From contig NZ_WJNG01000006.1 in assembly GCF_009649745.1 (NCBI RefSeq), forward strand, positions 1 through 64,000: DNA of 64,000 nucleotides, in the 5' to 3' direction. Source of the DNA: Aquibacillus halophilus. Lineage in GTDB: Bacteria > Bacillota > Bacilli > Bacillales > Amphibacillaceae. Positions 9,114 to 18,058 of the stretch are shown in pieces. The notes below the pieces were generated by a model. That model made no database searches. It was not told the origin of the DNA and saw nothing but the letters and a program-made list of their open reading frames with translations. The position numbers were made by a program, and so were the translations under genes. The stretch's first letter is position 1. Each line of letters starts with the position of its first letter.

Positions 9114-10118
9114 ATGGAAACGAATCATCATCCAAAATTAACTTCTGCTGAAATGGCTGTTTTATGGGGTGCATTTCAAAATAGCACAGTAGTAACTTGT
9201 ACTACTACCTATTTTCTTGAGATAGTTGAAGATGATCAAATACGCTCACTTTTAAAGTTCTCTTTAGGTTTATCGGTAGAACATGAGGAATTATTAAGAG
9301 GAATTTTTAAAGAAGAAAACCTTCCAATTCCAATGGGTTTTACGGAACAGGATGTTAATCTTCATGCAGATAGATTATATACAGATTTATTTATCCTTTC
9401 CTACCTTTCTCACATCGGTTCAATGGGATTAAATACGTATAGCATGTCATTACCAAATTCGTCGAGGGAGGATATTCGTGATTATTTTTCTAAATCTTTA
9501 AACTCTTCCATCGAACTATATAATCGTGTGACAGATGTTATGCAGGAAAAAGGGGTGTATATTCGTCCACCTTATATACCTTATCATGAACAAGTTGAAT
9601 TTGTTCACAAGCAGCATTTTATTTCAGGGTGGATTGGGGAACAACGACCGCTTACATCAACTGAAATTTCATTTTTATTTAACAACATCCAGAGAAATGT
9701 ACTTGGAATTGGAATGTTAACTGGATTCAGTCAAGTAGCGAGTTCTAGAGAAGTAGCGAAGTATGTTACTAGAGGGGTCGAAATTGCTAAGCATCATTGT
9801 GCAGTCTTTAGTAAGTTCCTAGATGAAAGTAACATCCTGGTACCAATGACTTCTGATGCATCTCCAACTCGATCTAAACAGGCTCCGTTTAGTGATAAAT
9901 TGATCATGTTCCACACTGCCGCAGTTCAGGCGGCGGGAATGGGTTACTATGGTGCAAGTATCGCTACAAGTGCAAGGAGAGATTTAGCAGCTGCTTATAC
10001 CCGTTTAATGGCCGAAGTAGGGGAATACACAGAAGACGGGGCAAAGCTTATGATTGAAAATGGTTGGATGGAAAAGCCGCCCTCTGCAGCAGATCGGAAG
10101 AACTTAGCTAACGGGTAA
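9114..10118 (+). CDS. DUF3231 family protein
   Basis: The 334-residue protein is built of two related halves of about 165 residues. Each half opens with a similar pattern (KLTSAEMAVLWGAFQNSTVV and LTSTEISFLFNNIQRN) and continues through helices with conserved His and Glu residues. This is the DUF3231 pattern, common in Bacillus and predicted to be all-helical and ferritin-like; several homologues are linked to sporulation. The biochemical function is unknown. A good ribosome site (GGAGGT) precedes the ATG. It is monocistronic. Confidence 0.85.
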   Translation: METNHHPKLTSAEMAVLWGAFQNSTVVTCTTTYFLEIVEDDQIRSLLKFSLGLSVEHEELLRGIFKEENLPIPMGFTEQDVNLHADRLYTDLFILSYLSHIGSMGLNTYSMSLPNSSREDIRDYFSKSLNSSIELYNRVTDVMQEKGVYIRPPYIPYHEQVEFVHKQHFISGWIGEQRPLTSTEISFLFNNIQRNVLGIGMLTGFSQVASSREVAKYVTRGVEIAKHHCAVFSKFLDESNILVPMTSDASPTRSKQAPFSDKLIMFHTAAVQAAGMGYYGASIATSARRDLAAAYTRLMAEVGEYTEDGAKLMIENGWMEKPPSAADRKNLANG

Positions 10119-10140
10119 CGATTAAGAGTCTTACTTAGTA

Positions 10141-10177
10141 AAGGGTAGAGCCAGTTATGGTAATCTACTCTTTTTTA
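10141..10177 (+). terminator. Terminator after the DUF3231 gene
   Basis: AAGGGTAGA (10141-10149) pairs with TCTACTCTT (10164-10172), with one G-U pair, and is followed by TTTT. It lies 22 bases past the stop codon. Confidence 0.75.
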
Positions 10178-10367
10178 GCTTAGCCGGCTTTTTTGTTATA
10201 ATTATGATAAAGTAAAGGTAGAGTTTTCATCCACGATTTCCTCTAATAACTAGGGTATAAATAGAAAAAGATGCCCTGGATTGGGGTTGCAAAATTAACA
10301 ACAGATAAGATGTTTATATACAGATTAAGTTTTATTTTGAAAAGTTACTAGAGGAGGAGTAGGTAAA

Positions 10368-11366
10368 ATGGATAACAAACAGACCGGAAGAATTAGATGG
10401 GGAATTCTTGGTACAGGGGGGATTGCCAGTCAATTCGCTAAGGATTTGAAGTTTGCTGAGAATGCTGAGGGAGTTGCAGTCGGTTCACGGACACAAGAAA
10501 GTGCTACAGAATTTGCTGAAACGTACAGTATTCCAAAAGCTCACGGAAGCTATGAAGAACTAGCCCAGGATCCAAATGTCGATGCTATATATGTGGCCAC
10601 ACCACATCCTTTTCATAAAGAAAATGCATTGACCTGTTTGCGTGGTGGTAAGGCTGTTCTTTGTGAGAAATCATTTACAGTTAATGCAAAAGAGCTTGAA
10701 GAAGTTATTGAATTTGCTAGAGATAAAAAGCTTTTCCTTATGGAAGCAATGTGGACCCGTTTCTTACCACCAATCGTGAAAGTTAGGGAATGGATTGAGG
10801 GTGGAAAAATTGGCGAGGTTCGTCTAGTAAAAGCAGATTTCGGATTCCGCGCCCCTTGGGACCCAGAATGGCGCCTGCTTAATCCTGAACTTGGGGGAGG
10901 GGCGCTACTTGATGCAGGTATTTATCCGGTATCATTTGCCTCTATGATTCTAGGTTCAAAACCTGATAAGATAATGAGCACCGCCAATATCGGTGAAACT
11001 GGTGTCGATGAAGAATTTTCCGTTCTTATGTCCTATCCTTCTGGAAAAGTTGCATCGCTTAATGGCGCTGTTAGACTTGGCTTGACTAATGAAGCAGTCA
11101 TTCATGGGACTGAAGGTTATATCCGTGTACCAACATTTTTACATGCTAAGGAAGCTTCACTGCATGTTGCTGGGGCGGAGATAGAAACATTTTATGATGA
11201 TCGTGAATCAATAGGTTATGCATTTGAAATTGAAGAAGTAGGTAGATGCTTGAATGGGGATCTAAAGGAAAGCTCCATTATGCCACTGGATGAATCGTTA
11301 AAAATTATGAAGCTAATGGATGAAATTAGAGGGCAATGGGGACTTAAATACCCTTCTGAACAATGA
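10368..11366 (+). CDS. Gfo/Idh/MocA family oxidoreductase
   Basis: The 332-residue protein has an N-terminal NAD(P)-binding Rossmann fold with WGILGTGGIASQFAKDL (residues 11-27). The substrate domain carries the family EK motif (CEKSFTVNA) and MWTRFLPP, a pattern seen in dihydrodiol-dehydrogenase-like and sugar dehydrogenase members. The likely reaction is NAD(P)-dependent oxidation or reduction of a sugar or cyclic diol; the substrate is unknown. A strong ribosome site, GAGGAGGAG, precedes the ATG. Monocistronic, ending at a terminator shared with the convergent PRC-barrel gene. Confidence 0.88.
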   Translation: MDNKQTGRIRWGILGTGGIASQFAKDLKFAENAEGVAVGSRTQESATEFAETYSIPKAHGSYEELAQDPNVDAIYVATPHPFHKENALTCLRGGKAVLCEKSFTVNAKELEEVIEFARDKKLFLMEAMWTRFLPPIVKVREWIEGGKIGEVRLVKADFGFRAPWDPEWRLLNPELGGGALLDAGIYPVSFASMILGSKPDKIMSTANIGETGVDEEFSVLMSYPSGKVASLNGAVRLGLTNEAVIHGTEGYIRVPTFLHAKEASLHVAGAEIETFYDDRESIGYAFEIEEVGRCLNGDLKESSIMPLDESLKIMKLMDEIRGQWGLKYPSEQ

Positions 11367-11416
11367 GACTAAATAAAGTACTTATTTAGTTAACAAACTA
11401 GGTATGTCTATACAAA

Positions 11417-11456
11417 AGGGGTGTCCCGAACGCTTAGCATTCAGGACACCCTTTTT
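11417..11456. terminator. Bidirectional terminator between convergent genes
   Basis: GGGTGTCC (11419-11426) pairs with GGACACCC (11444-11451), extended by an inner GAA/TTC. An A-run lies on the left and a T-run on the right, so it can end transcripts from both sides. Confidence 0.9.
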
Positions 11457-11460
11457 ATGA

Positions 11461-12225
11461 TTAAAAGTATGGAGTTTTACTATAGCTTTCGTAGAGACGT
11501 TTCTCATCGTCTCTCGTAAAGCGTTGGTGAAGATCGTAAAATGGGCCATTCTCAATTTTTTCTTTTGGTAAATCAACGACGACATTTCGGTCCAACCATG
11601 AGATGCTTTCAATCCAATCGATTGATAGTAACACGAATTTTCCTGGTAGCAATTTTTTCGTTTCCACGATAAAATAGCGAAGCTTCCAATTGTAATCATC
11701 AACTATGAAATCTGTCACATGACCGATTTCACCATCGGTAGCTTGAATGTTATAACCGGAAAAGTCACCTTTAATTTCCTTAACACTTCGCAGTTTTTTG
11801 CTTTCTTCTTGTTCTGGTGTTAGTTCTTTCTCTTTACTACCTGCTGACCTTAATTCCCCAGGTGTCGGGAATTGTCCCCAAGTCATAGGGGTGTCTAAAT
11901 AATTCCAGTAATAAGGCCAACCATAATAAACACTCAACATCTGCTCTTGTTTTCTTGATACAGGTTGATGTTCATCGATACTAGGGCTATTTTTTATCAT
12001 GTCTTTCGATTCAAAAATATTTACTGTTGAATTCTCATAATCGATATGGTCGAAAGAAATCGGTGAAACTAATACCTTTCTACCAGGTAACCATTTGTTT
12101 GTATCAACAACAAGGTACCTAACCACCCAACTATCCTCATCAAAATAAATGTCTTTCACTTTTCCTAATTTGCCATCTGTTGCTTGCACGTTAAATTCTT
12201 GTATCCGATTTGCATAATGTAACAT
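11461..12225 (-). CDS. PRC-barrel domain protein with two barrels
   Basis: The 254-residue soluble protein has two PRC-barrel modules. The first is at about 8-75 (NVQATDGKLGKVKDIYFDED, then WVVRYLVVDTNKWLPGRKVL). The second is at about 165-235 (NIQATDGEIGHVTDFIVDD, then WKLRYFIVETKKLLPGKFVL). A linker containing a Trp/Tyr-rich segment (YYGWPYYWNYLD) lies between them. PRC-barrels are small beta-barrel interaction domains found in photosynthetic reaction centres, RimM and many stress proteins. Bacillus homologues are often in general-stress regulons, but I see no clear sigma-B promoter here. Function unknown. Confidence 0.88.
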   Translation of the reverse strand: MLHYANRIQEFNVQATDGKLGKVKDIYFDEDSWVVRYLVVDTNKWLPGRKVLVSPISFDHIDYENSTVNIFESKDMIKNSPSIDEHQPVSRKQEQMLSVYYGWPYYWNYLDTPMTWGQFPTPGELRSAGSKEKELTPEQEESKKLRSVKEIKGDFSGYNIQATDGEIGHVTDFIVDDYNWKLRYFIVETKKLLPGKFVLLSIDWIESISWLDRNVVVDLPKEKIENGPFYDLHQRFTRDDEKRLYESYSKTPYF

Positions 12226-12415
12226 TTCGATATACCTCCTCGAAATAATATGTCTTATTATCCTATTACCAAATAATATTATTCTTAAACATAATTAAGT
12301 TTGAGAGATTTACATCGAGTTCTCACACTTTTACCAATAGTTTTTGCTAGCACCAGTTAGTAAATAGATATAGAATGATAGCGAATACATAATGATTATC
12401 GAGAGGATGGAATAA

Positions 12416-13321
12416 ATGAATCAACAGAAACGTAGGGAGGAATTGTATCGATTACTAGGTGATTTACCGGATAAATCACAGCCTATTTCAGCAAAAAAAT
12501 TAAATGAAGAGGTAAGAGACGAATATGTATTAGAAAAATGGCTGCTCGATTTAAACGGTGTTGATAAAGTTCCTGCTTATTTTGTTCGACCACTAAACCA
12601 ACAGGGACCATTTCCAACCATTCTTTTTAATCATTCGCATGGTGGACAATACCATATTGGAAAAAATGAACTACTTCAAGGTAATACCTATTTAGAAGAG
12701 CCTTCTTATGCGGAGGAACTAACAAAGATGGGATATGCAGTTCTTTGTATTGATGCATGGGGATTTGGCAGCAGGATGGGAAGATCTGAGGGCGAGCTTT
12801 TCAAGGAAATGCTCCTGAACGGGAAGGTGTTATGGGGTCAAATGGTTTATGATAGTATTCGTGCAATTGATTACTTAACCACCCGTGATGACGTAGATTC
12901 CACTCGAATTGGAACGATGGGTATGTCGATGGGAAGCGTGATGTCATGGTGGTTAGCCGCACTAGATACACGGATTAAAGTCTGTGTAGATATTTGTGGA
13001 TTAGTAGACTTTCATACTCTAATAGAGGATAGGGGATTAGATGGGCACGGGATTTATTTTTATGTTCCTAATTTGTTAAAACATTTTTCGACCTCAGAAA
13101 TTAATTCATTAATTGTACCACGTTTCCATTTAAGTCTTGCAGGAGACTACGATCGGCTTGTCCCGAGTAAAGGTCTTGATAAACTTGATCAGCACTTGAA
13201 AGCTGTATATGAGGAAAAAGGTGCTTCAGACAGATGGAATCTGTTACGCTACAATACTGGTCATTTGGAAACTGCCGATATGAGGTATGAAGTGAAGGTC
13301 TTTTTAGAGAAATGGCTGTAA
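12416..13321 (+). CDS. Alpha/beta hydrolase (dienelactone hydrolase/acetyl esterase-like)
   Basis: The 301-residue protein has an alpha/beta-hydrolase core. The oxyanion region is FNHSHGGQYHIGKNEL, the nucleophile elbow GMSMG lies near residue 173, the acid is probably in AGDYDRLVP, and the catalytic His is in NTGHLETADM. The extended N-terminal part and the HSHGG stretch resemble acetyl-xylan-esterase/dienelactone-hydrolase proteins. It probably cleaves an ester; the substrate is unknown. GAGAGGATGG precedes the ATG. It sits upstream of the MATE gene but 187 bp away. Confidence 0.85.
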   Translation: MNQQKRREELYRLLGDLPDKSQPISAKKLNEEVRDEYVLEKWLLDLNGVDKVPAYFVRPLNQQGPFPTILFNHSHGGQYHIGKNELLQGNTYLEEPSYAEELTKMGYAVLCIDAWGFGSRMGRSEGELFKEMLLNGKVLWGQMVYDSIRAIDYLTTRDDVDSTRIGTMGMSMGSVMSWWLAALDTRIKVCVDICGLVDFHTLIEDRGLDGHGIYFYVPNLLKHFSTSEINSLIVPRFHLSLAGDYDRLVPSKGLDKLDQHLKAVYEEKGASDRWNLLRYNTGHLETADMRYEVKVFLEKWL

Positions 13322-13453
13322 AAACTCTAATTTATATAGGTAAAACTTTGAAAACTAAAGGACATGCAAATATTTAGAGGGAAATAGTTTATTTTGTTGA
13401 ATCGAATTATGATAGCGCTTTATCTTTTTTTCAGCGTAGAGGGAGAGTCAAAC

Positions 13454-13516
13454 ATGAAGAATAGACAAAGAAATGTCCAACCGCGGAAAGTGAAGTGGTG
13501 GCTTCAAGATGTTTAA
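13454..13516 (+). CDS. Putative 20-residue leader peptide overlapping the MATE gene
   Basis: ATG at 13454 preceded by GAGGGAGAG opens a 20-codon frame (MKNRQRNVQPRKVKWWLQDV). It ends at TAA 13514-13516, eight bases inside the MATE gene that starts at 13509. Seven of its residues are Lys or Arg, and two tandem Trp codons are present. The MATE start itself has only a weak GGTGG ribosome site inside this small frame. Overlap and placement suggest translational coupling or attenuation of the transporter. It is too short to prove coding by sequence alone. Confidence 0.45.
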   Translation: MKNRQRNVQPRKVKWWLQDV

Positions 13517-14909
13517 CAAAGATAAAATTAAAAAAAGTAAAGACAATTCATCTATTAAAAAAGTCACTTTATTTGCAATAACATGGCCTATATTTATCGA
13601 AGTTTTTTTACAAACGTTCATGAGGATTTCTGACATATTTATGCTAAGCTTTGTATCCGACGAAGCTGTAGCTGCTATCGGTGTTGTAAACCAAATAATG
13701 ATGTTTACCTTTGTCCTATTTAATTTTACTGCAATGGGATCGGGTGTGGTTGTTGCTCAGTATGTTGGTGCACAGAAACCAAAGGCGGTTAGCATTACGA
13801 TTGCCAACTCGATTGTTATTAACCTTTTATTTGGAATTTTCATCAGTAGTATGGTGGTCATTTTTCGCCATGAGTTTTTAAGTTTGTTCAATTTGTCTCC
13901 AGAACTATTGGAGCATGCGAATATATATATGCTTATTGTTGGAGGTACATTGTTTACCCAAGCAATGATTCTTACAATTTTTTCAGCCTTACAAGCCCAA
14001 GGGATGACTAAAGATGTCATGTATGTCGTGCTTGCCATGAATGTTATAAATATATTTGGGAATTATTTGTTTATCTTCGGTGCACTAGGTGTACCACAAT
14101 TAGGTGTAATGGGTGTTGCGATTTCAACAGCAGTTAGTCGGGGACTTGCAGTTGTTGCATTGTTTGTCATGTTATATAAACGAACAGAAATAAAGATAAG
14201 ATTAGAAGATTACTATAAATTAAAAAAGGAATATGTTAAAAAAATCCTGGGCATTGGTGTTCCTGCTGCGGGAGAGCATTTATCCCATAATTTAAGCCAG
14301 CTAACAATTACAGTGTTTATTACAATGTTAGGTGCAAATGCATTAGCAACAAGAGTCTATACACAAAACTTAATGAATTTTATGACTGTGTTTTCGCTTT
14401 CTGTTGCAAAAGGGATGCAGATCTATATTGGTCAGTTGGTTGGTGCTGGAAAATTAGAAGAAGCTTATCAGAAGATGTACCAGGGATTGAGGGTAGCGAT
14501 TACTGTTGCCCTTGCAGTTGGACTTACTATTGCTATCTCAGGAGAATTTTTATTAGGATTTTTTACCGAGGATGCAGAAATTATTGCATTAGGTTCAATT
14601 ATCCTATTTCTTGGAGTTATATTAGAGCCGGGTAGAACGTTTAATCTAGTTATCATTAGTTCCTTACGTGCTGCAGGAGATGCCAAGTTCCCGGTAACCA
14701 TAGGTATTTTGTCAATGTGGGGTCTTAGTGTACCACTTGCCTATTTTTTGGGTATTTCACTAGGCTATGGTTTAATCGGTGTTACGATTGCCATTATTAT
14801 TGATGAATGGTTCCGAGGTTCACTTATGTTCCTGCGTTGGCGTAGTAAAAAGTGGAAGAAAAAAGTACTGGTAGAGGTAGATGAGGCTAAAACAGCTGTC
14901 GGTCAGTAG
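13509..14909 (+). CDS. MATE family multidrug efflux transporter
   Basis: The 466-residue protein has about twelve hydrophobic segments arranged as two pseudo-repeats of six, the MATE/NorM layout. QYVGAQKPKAVS follows the second segment, and the matching IGQLVGAGKLEEA is in the second half. Such pumps export cationic drugs in exchange for Na+ or protons. The start overlaps the end of a 20-codon frame by eight bases. The downstream VOC, SDR and ThuA genes are only 43, 9 and 16 bp apart, so one transcript is likely. Confidence 0.9.
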   Translation: MFNKDKIKKSKDNSSIKKVTLFAITWPIFIEVFLQTFMRISDIFMLSFVSDEAVAAIGVVNQIMMFTFVLFNFTAMGSGVVVAQYVGAQKPKAVSITIANSIVINLLFGIFISSMVVIFRHEFLSLFNLSPELLEHANIYMLIVGGTLFTQAMILTIFSALQAQGMTKDVMYVVLAMNVINIFGNYLFIFGALGVPQLGVMGVAISTAVSRGLAVVALFVMLYKRTEIKIRLEDYYKLKKEYVKKILGIGVPAAGEHLSHNLSQLTITVFITMLGANALATRVYTQNLMNFMTVFSLSVAKGMQIYIGQLVGAGKLEEAYQKMYQGLRVAITVALAVGLTIAISGEFLLGFFTEDAEIIALGSIILFLGVILEPGRTFNLVIISSLRAAGDAKFPVTIGILSMWGLSVPLAYFLGISLGYGLIGVTIAIIIDEWFRGSLMFLRWRSKKWKKKVLVEVDEAKTAVGQ

Positions 14910-14952
14910 ATTGGCTAATTTAGTTTCTTTTAATAAATAGGAGGTAATCATC

Positions 14953-15408
14953 ATGGATAAAAATGTACTTGGAACAAATGTCATTGCTCAAATTGGTATC
15001 ATCGTAAAGGACATCGAAAAAACTGCGCAGGTTTATGCTGATTTTTTTGGTGTTGAAAAGCCACCAATTAATTTAACAGATGCAGTTGAACAGGCAGAAA
15101 CAGAGTATAAAGGTAATAGTACGGAAGCGCGTGCTAAGCTAGCGTTTTTTGATATGGGTTCATTGCAACTAGAATTAATTGAACCCGATCAACATCCAAG
15201 TACTTGGAGGGAATACCTTGATGAGCACGGGGAAGGTCCACACCATATCGCCTTTGTCGTTGAAGGTATGGAGGAAAAGATAAAAGTAATGGAAGCGAAC
15301 AATATGCCATTACAACAAAAAGGCGAATATACCGGCGGACGTTACGCATATATGGATACCTTCAAGGATTTAAAAGTACTAGTCGAACTACTAGAAAACG
15401 ATAAATAG
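14953..15408 (+). CDS. VOC family protein (glyoxalase/epimerase-like)
   Basis: The 151-residue single-module protein has paired beta-alpha-beta-beta-beta repeats, the vicinal-oxygen-chelate fold. Candidate metal ligands are Glu in LQLELIEP, His in GEGPHHIAFVV and Glu near the C-terminus (VLVELLE). The usual first-repeat His is Gln here (IAQIGIIVKDI). Overall it resembles methylmalonyl-CoA-epimerase-like members. The substrate is unknown, but location with an SDR and a ThuA protein suggests sugar or acid metabolism. The ribosome site AGGAGG is strong. Confidence 0.85.
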   Translation: MDKNVLGTNVIAQIGIIVKDIEKTAQVYADFFGVEKPPINLTDAVEQAETEYKGNSTEARAKLAFFDMGSLQLELIEPDQHPSTWREYLDEHGEGPHHIAFVVEGMEEKIKVMEANNMPLQQKGEYTGGRYAYMDTFKDLKVLVELLENDK

Positions 15409-15417
15409 GAGGCTACT

Positions 15418-16122
15418 ATGAATATTTTAATAACAGGAGCCAACAGAGGACTAGGTTTATCCCTGGTGAAGCATGGAATTGAAAACGGTCACCATGTTTA
15501 TGCTGGAACAAGAACAATTGATGGGAATACGATTGGAGACTTAAAAAAACTTCAGCAAGAATATCAAGAACAATTAAAAATAGTACAGATAGATGTTACT
15601 GATGAGGACACTGTCAAGGATGCTCTTCAGCAAATAAAGCAAACAACCAAACATTTGGATGTAATCATTAACAATGCTGGAATTTTAAATGAAAGAGACA
15701 AGTCGATTGAAGAACTGGATTTAGACGAATGTATGAAGGCTTTAGATATAAATACTTTGGGGCCTGTTCGGGTGACAAAGCATTTCCTTTCTTTATTAGA
15801 GCAAGGTGAAAAACAGTCAATTATTAATATTAGTTCAGAAGCCGGAAGCCTAACAAATGCATACAGTGGCGACTACCCATATGGATTGTCAAAGGTTGCA
15901 CTAAATATGCTGACGGAAAAGCTGCATGCTACCTTGAAGGATAAAGCTATCCAGGTTCTTTCCGTTCATCCCGGATGGATGAATACAGATATGGGTGGTA
16001 GCAATGCTCCTACAGACCCAACTACTACTGCAGATGGAATCTATCAAATGATTGAACGTAAGGTTAAAATAAAAAGTGACTATCTTTTCGTTGATTATAA
16101 TGGGAATGCTATGGAAATCTAG
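15418..16122 (+). CDS. Short-chain dehydrogenase/reductase
   Basis: The 234-residue classical SDR has a nucleotide-binding loop, ITGANRGLGLSLV (about 4-16), the NNAG motif and the catalytic YGLSK (Y-x3-K), with an upstream Ser in NISSEAG. NAD(P)-dependent alcohol/ketone interconversion is expected; the substrate is not predictable. It starts 9 bp after the VOC gene and ends 16 bp before the ThuA gene, so the three are co-transcribed. Confidence 0.9.
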   Translation: MNILITGANRGLGLSLVKHGIENGHHVYAGTRTIDGNTIGDLKKLQQEYQEQLKIVQIDVTDEDTVKDALQQIKQTTKHLDVIINNAGILNERDKSIEELDLDECMKALDINTLGPVRVTKHFLSLLEQGEKQSIINISSEAGSLTNAYSGDYPYGLSKVALNMLTEKLHATLKDKAIQVLSVHPGWMNTDMGGSNAPTDPTTTADGIYQMIERKVKIKSDYLFVDYNGNAMEI

Positions 16123-16138
16123 TAAGGAGTGAATAGAG

Positions 16139-16789
16139 ATGACAAAACGAATTGTTGCCGCATTAGGTGATTTTTATCATGACAGAGATTTAGCTGTTCA
16201 GTCACTAGAGGCTGCTGTTAAATCAATTGAAGGTATAGAGATTGAGTATAAACATGTAGATGAGCTTGTTGAAAGCTTACAAACTAATCCCGATGCTGTT
16301 ATTCTTTTCGCGGAGAACAGAATAAATCCTGAGGATGATCAAGTAAAAACATGGATGGATAATGATGCAGCACTTGCCATTAATCGATTTGTTGAAAATG
16401 GTGGAGGTTGGCTAGCATGGCATTCCGGACTAGCGTCCTATGACAACATCGAGGCTTATACTTCTATGCTTCACGGTTATTTCAAATATCATCCAGAAAA
16501 GCATCAAGTGGTGAGCTATACTTTTAACCCGGATTCAAATTTTATCGATGACGGACAAAACTTTGAAATCTTGGACGAGCACTATTTTGTAGCTTGTGAC
16601 GTGGAGAATACAAGTGTCTTTCTAACGTCTGATTCTGTAGATGGATCCTCGATTGCTGGATGGTATCATGATTATGGAAAGGGTAAGGTTGTTTGTTTAA
16701 TCCCTGCCCACCTTGAAGAAGGTTTAATGCACCCTGTTGTTCAAAAACTACTGATAAATTCAATTAAAAAGGTAAGTGACTTAGCATAG
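16139..16789 (+). CDS. ThuA domain-containing protein (trehalose-utilisation-like)
   Basis: The 216-residue protein has a class-I glutamine-amidotransferase-like (ThuA) fold. Features are IVAALGDFYHDRD at the N-terminus, the central VENGGGWLAWHSGLASYD loop where ThuA proteins replace the amidotransferase Cys, and a C-terminal YGKGKVVCLIPAHLEEG segment. ThuA proteins act in catabolism of trehalose and related sugars; their reaction is not settled. It is the last gene of the VOC-SDR-ThuA set, and a strong terminator lies between it and the convergent oxidoreductase. Confidence 0.85.
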   Translation: MTKRIVAALGDFYHDRDLAVQSLEAAVKSIEGIEIEYKHVDELVESLQTNPDAVILFAENRINPEDDQVKTWMDNDAALAINRFVENGGGWLAWHSGLASYDNIEAYTSMLHGYFKYHPEKHQVVSYTFNPDSNFIDDGQNFEILDEHYFVACDVENTSVFLTSDSVDGSSIAGWYHDYGKGKVVCLIPAHLEEGLMHPVVQKLLINSIKKVSDLA

Positions 16790-16815
16790 AATAACTGTGT
16801 GTAAATTATACAATA

Positions 16816-16860
16816 AACAAAAGTGGATCTACTCTTAATAGAGATAGATCCATTTTTGTT
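16816..16860. terminator. Bidirectional terminator
   Basis: ACAAAAGTGGATCTA (16817-16831) pairs with TAGATCCATTTTTGT (16845-16859). An A-run and a T-run flank the GC core, fitting two convergent genes. Confidence 0.85.
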
Positions 16861-16878
16861 ATTTCTTAAAATTTGAGC

Positions 16879-17814
16879 TTATTTCACTTTTATAACGATC
16901 TTTCCTTTAGCGTGGTGAGTCTCGCTCAGTGTATGAGCCTCTCGGAGTTCATCAGTTGAAAACCCGAAAACATGGCCAACTTGGGCTTTAACTATCTTTT
17001 TATCTAATAGATCACCAAGCTCGGTCAACTGCTCTCCATTTGGTGTAAGCCAATAAGACATTGCTTCTACTCCGTATTCTTTTGCTAAATCCTGGTCAGG
17101 CTGACCGGCAATAGTCACAAGCTTTCCTCCACGTTTTAGCACCTGAAAGCTTTTTTCTAAAACTTCGCCACCCATTGTGTCAAGAACAATATCGAAATCT
17201 TCCAGTTCCTCTGCAAAATTTTGTGTTTTGTAGTTAATAAACTTATCAGCACCTAGTTCTTTAACATACGTTTCGTTTTTCTCACTAGCTGTGGTGGCGA
17301 CATATGCTCCTAAATATTTAGCGAACTGAATCGCTAAACTACCAACTCCGCCAGCACCAGCCTGTATTAAAACTTTATCACCTTTTTTAACCCCAGTTTT
17401 GTCAACGAGACATTGCCAGGCAGTTAGACCTGCAAGTGGAATGGAGGCAGCTTCCTCAAAGGAAATATTTTTTGGTTTTTTCGCTAATAGATTTTCGTCG
17501 ACCGTGGTATATTCCGCATAAGTCCCATTAGCTGTCGTATCTGGTCTTGCGAACACCTCGTCACCAATTTGAAAATCTTTGACTTGTTTTCCAGTCTCTA
17601 CAATCGTACCGGCGACATCCCAACCCAAGATAATAGGAAAGGAAAAATCAAGCATACTCTTTAAATAACCTTCTCTTAACTTCCAGTCGATCGGATTTAT
17701 CGACGTCGCATGCACCTCAACTAATACTTGGTTATCTTTAATTTGCGGTTTCGGTACTTCTTGTTCTTGCAACTCTTCTTTACCACCATAGTTATTAATG
17801 ACAATTGCTTTCAT
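16879..17814 (-). CDS. NADP-dependent quinone oxidoreductase (zinc-free MDR family)
   Basis: The 311-residue protein is a medium-chain reductase without the zinc Cys/His ligands. It has the GroES-like N-terminal domain (SINPIDWKLREGYLK) and a Rossmann nucleotide loop, QAGAGGVGSLAIQFAKYLGA (about 150-170). The C-terminal AHTLSETHHAKGKIVIKV is typical of quinone oxidoreductases. It likely reduces quinones or alpha,beta-unsaturated carbonyls with NADPH in detoxification. It is divergent from the DUF1537 kinase gene, sharing a 244-bp upstream region. Confidence 0.9.
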   Translation of the reverse strand: MKAIVINNYGGKEELQEQEVPKPQIKDNQVLVEVHATSINPIDWKLREGYLKSMLDFSFPIILGWDVAGTIVETGKQVKDFQIGDEVFARPDTTANGTYAEYTTVDENLLAKKPKNISFEEAASIPLAGLTAWQCLVDKTGVKKGDKVLIQAGAGGVGSLAIQFAKYLGAYVATTASEKNETYVKELGADKFINYKTQNFAEELEDFDIVLDTMGGEVLEKSFQVLKRGGKLVTIAGQPDQDLAKEYGVEAMSYWLTPNGEQLTELGDLLDKKIVKAQVGHVFGFSTDELREAHTLSETHHAKGKIVIKVK

Positions 17815-18058
17815 AGTTCAATCTCCTTTATTGGTAATCGTTATAGTATGAGCAAGTGTAGTAAATATAAAGGTGAAGTTCAAAAAAAATGCTTATGGAA
17901 GTGCTACTATCTGATGGTTATTTTAGAATGAAATAGTTTATTTCTAGCATCGCTGAGCCATTAGTTATAAAATGGTAACGTATTCAAATTTGTCCGTCTT
18001 AAAACATTTCCTCTACTGATTTAGTATTTCCAATAAAAAAGAAATGAGGTGGTGTTCA

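Noticed and set aside
13509-14909. MATE transporter as the missing EPS flippase
   Set aside because: It belongs to the NorM drug-efflux branch by its motifs, lies 11 kb from the EPS locus and is grouped with unrelated metabolic genes.
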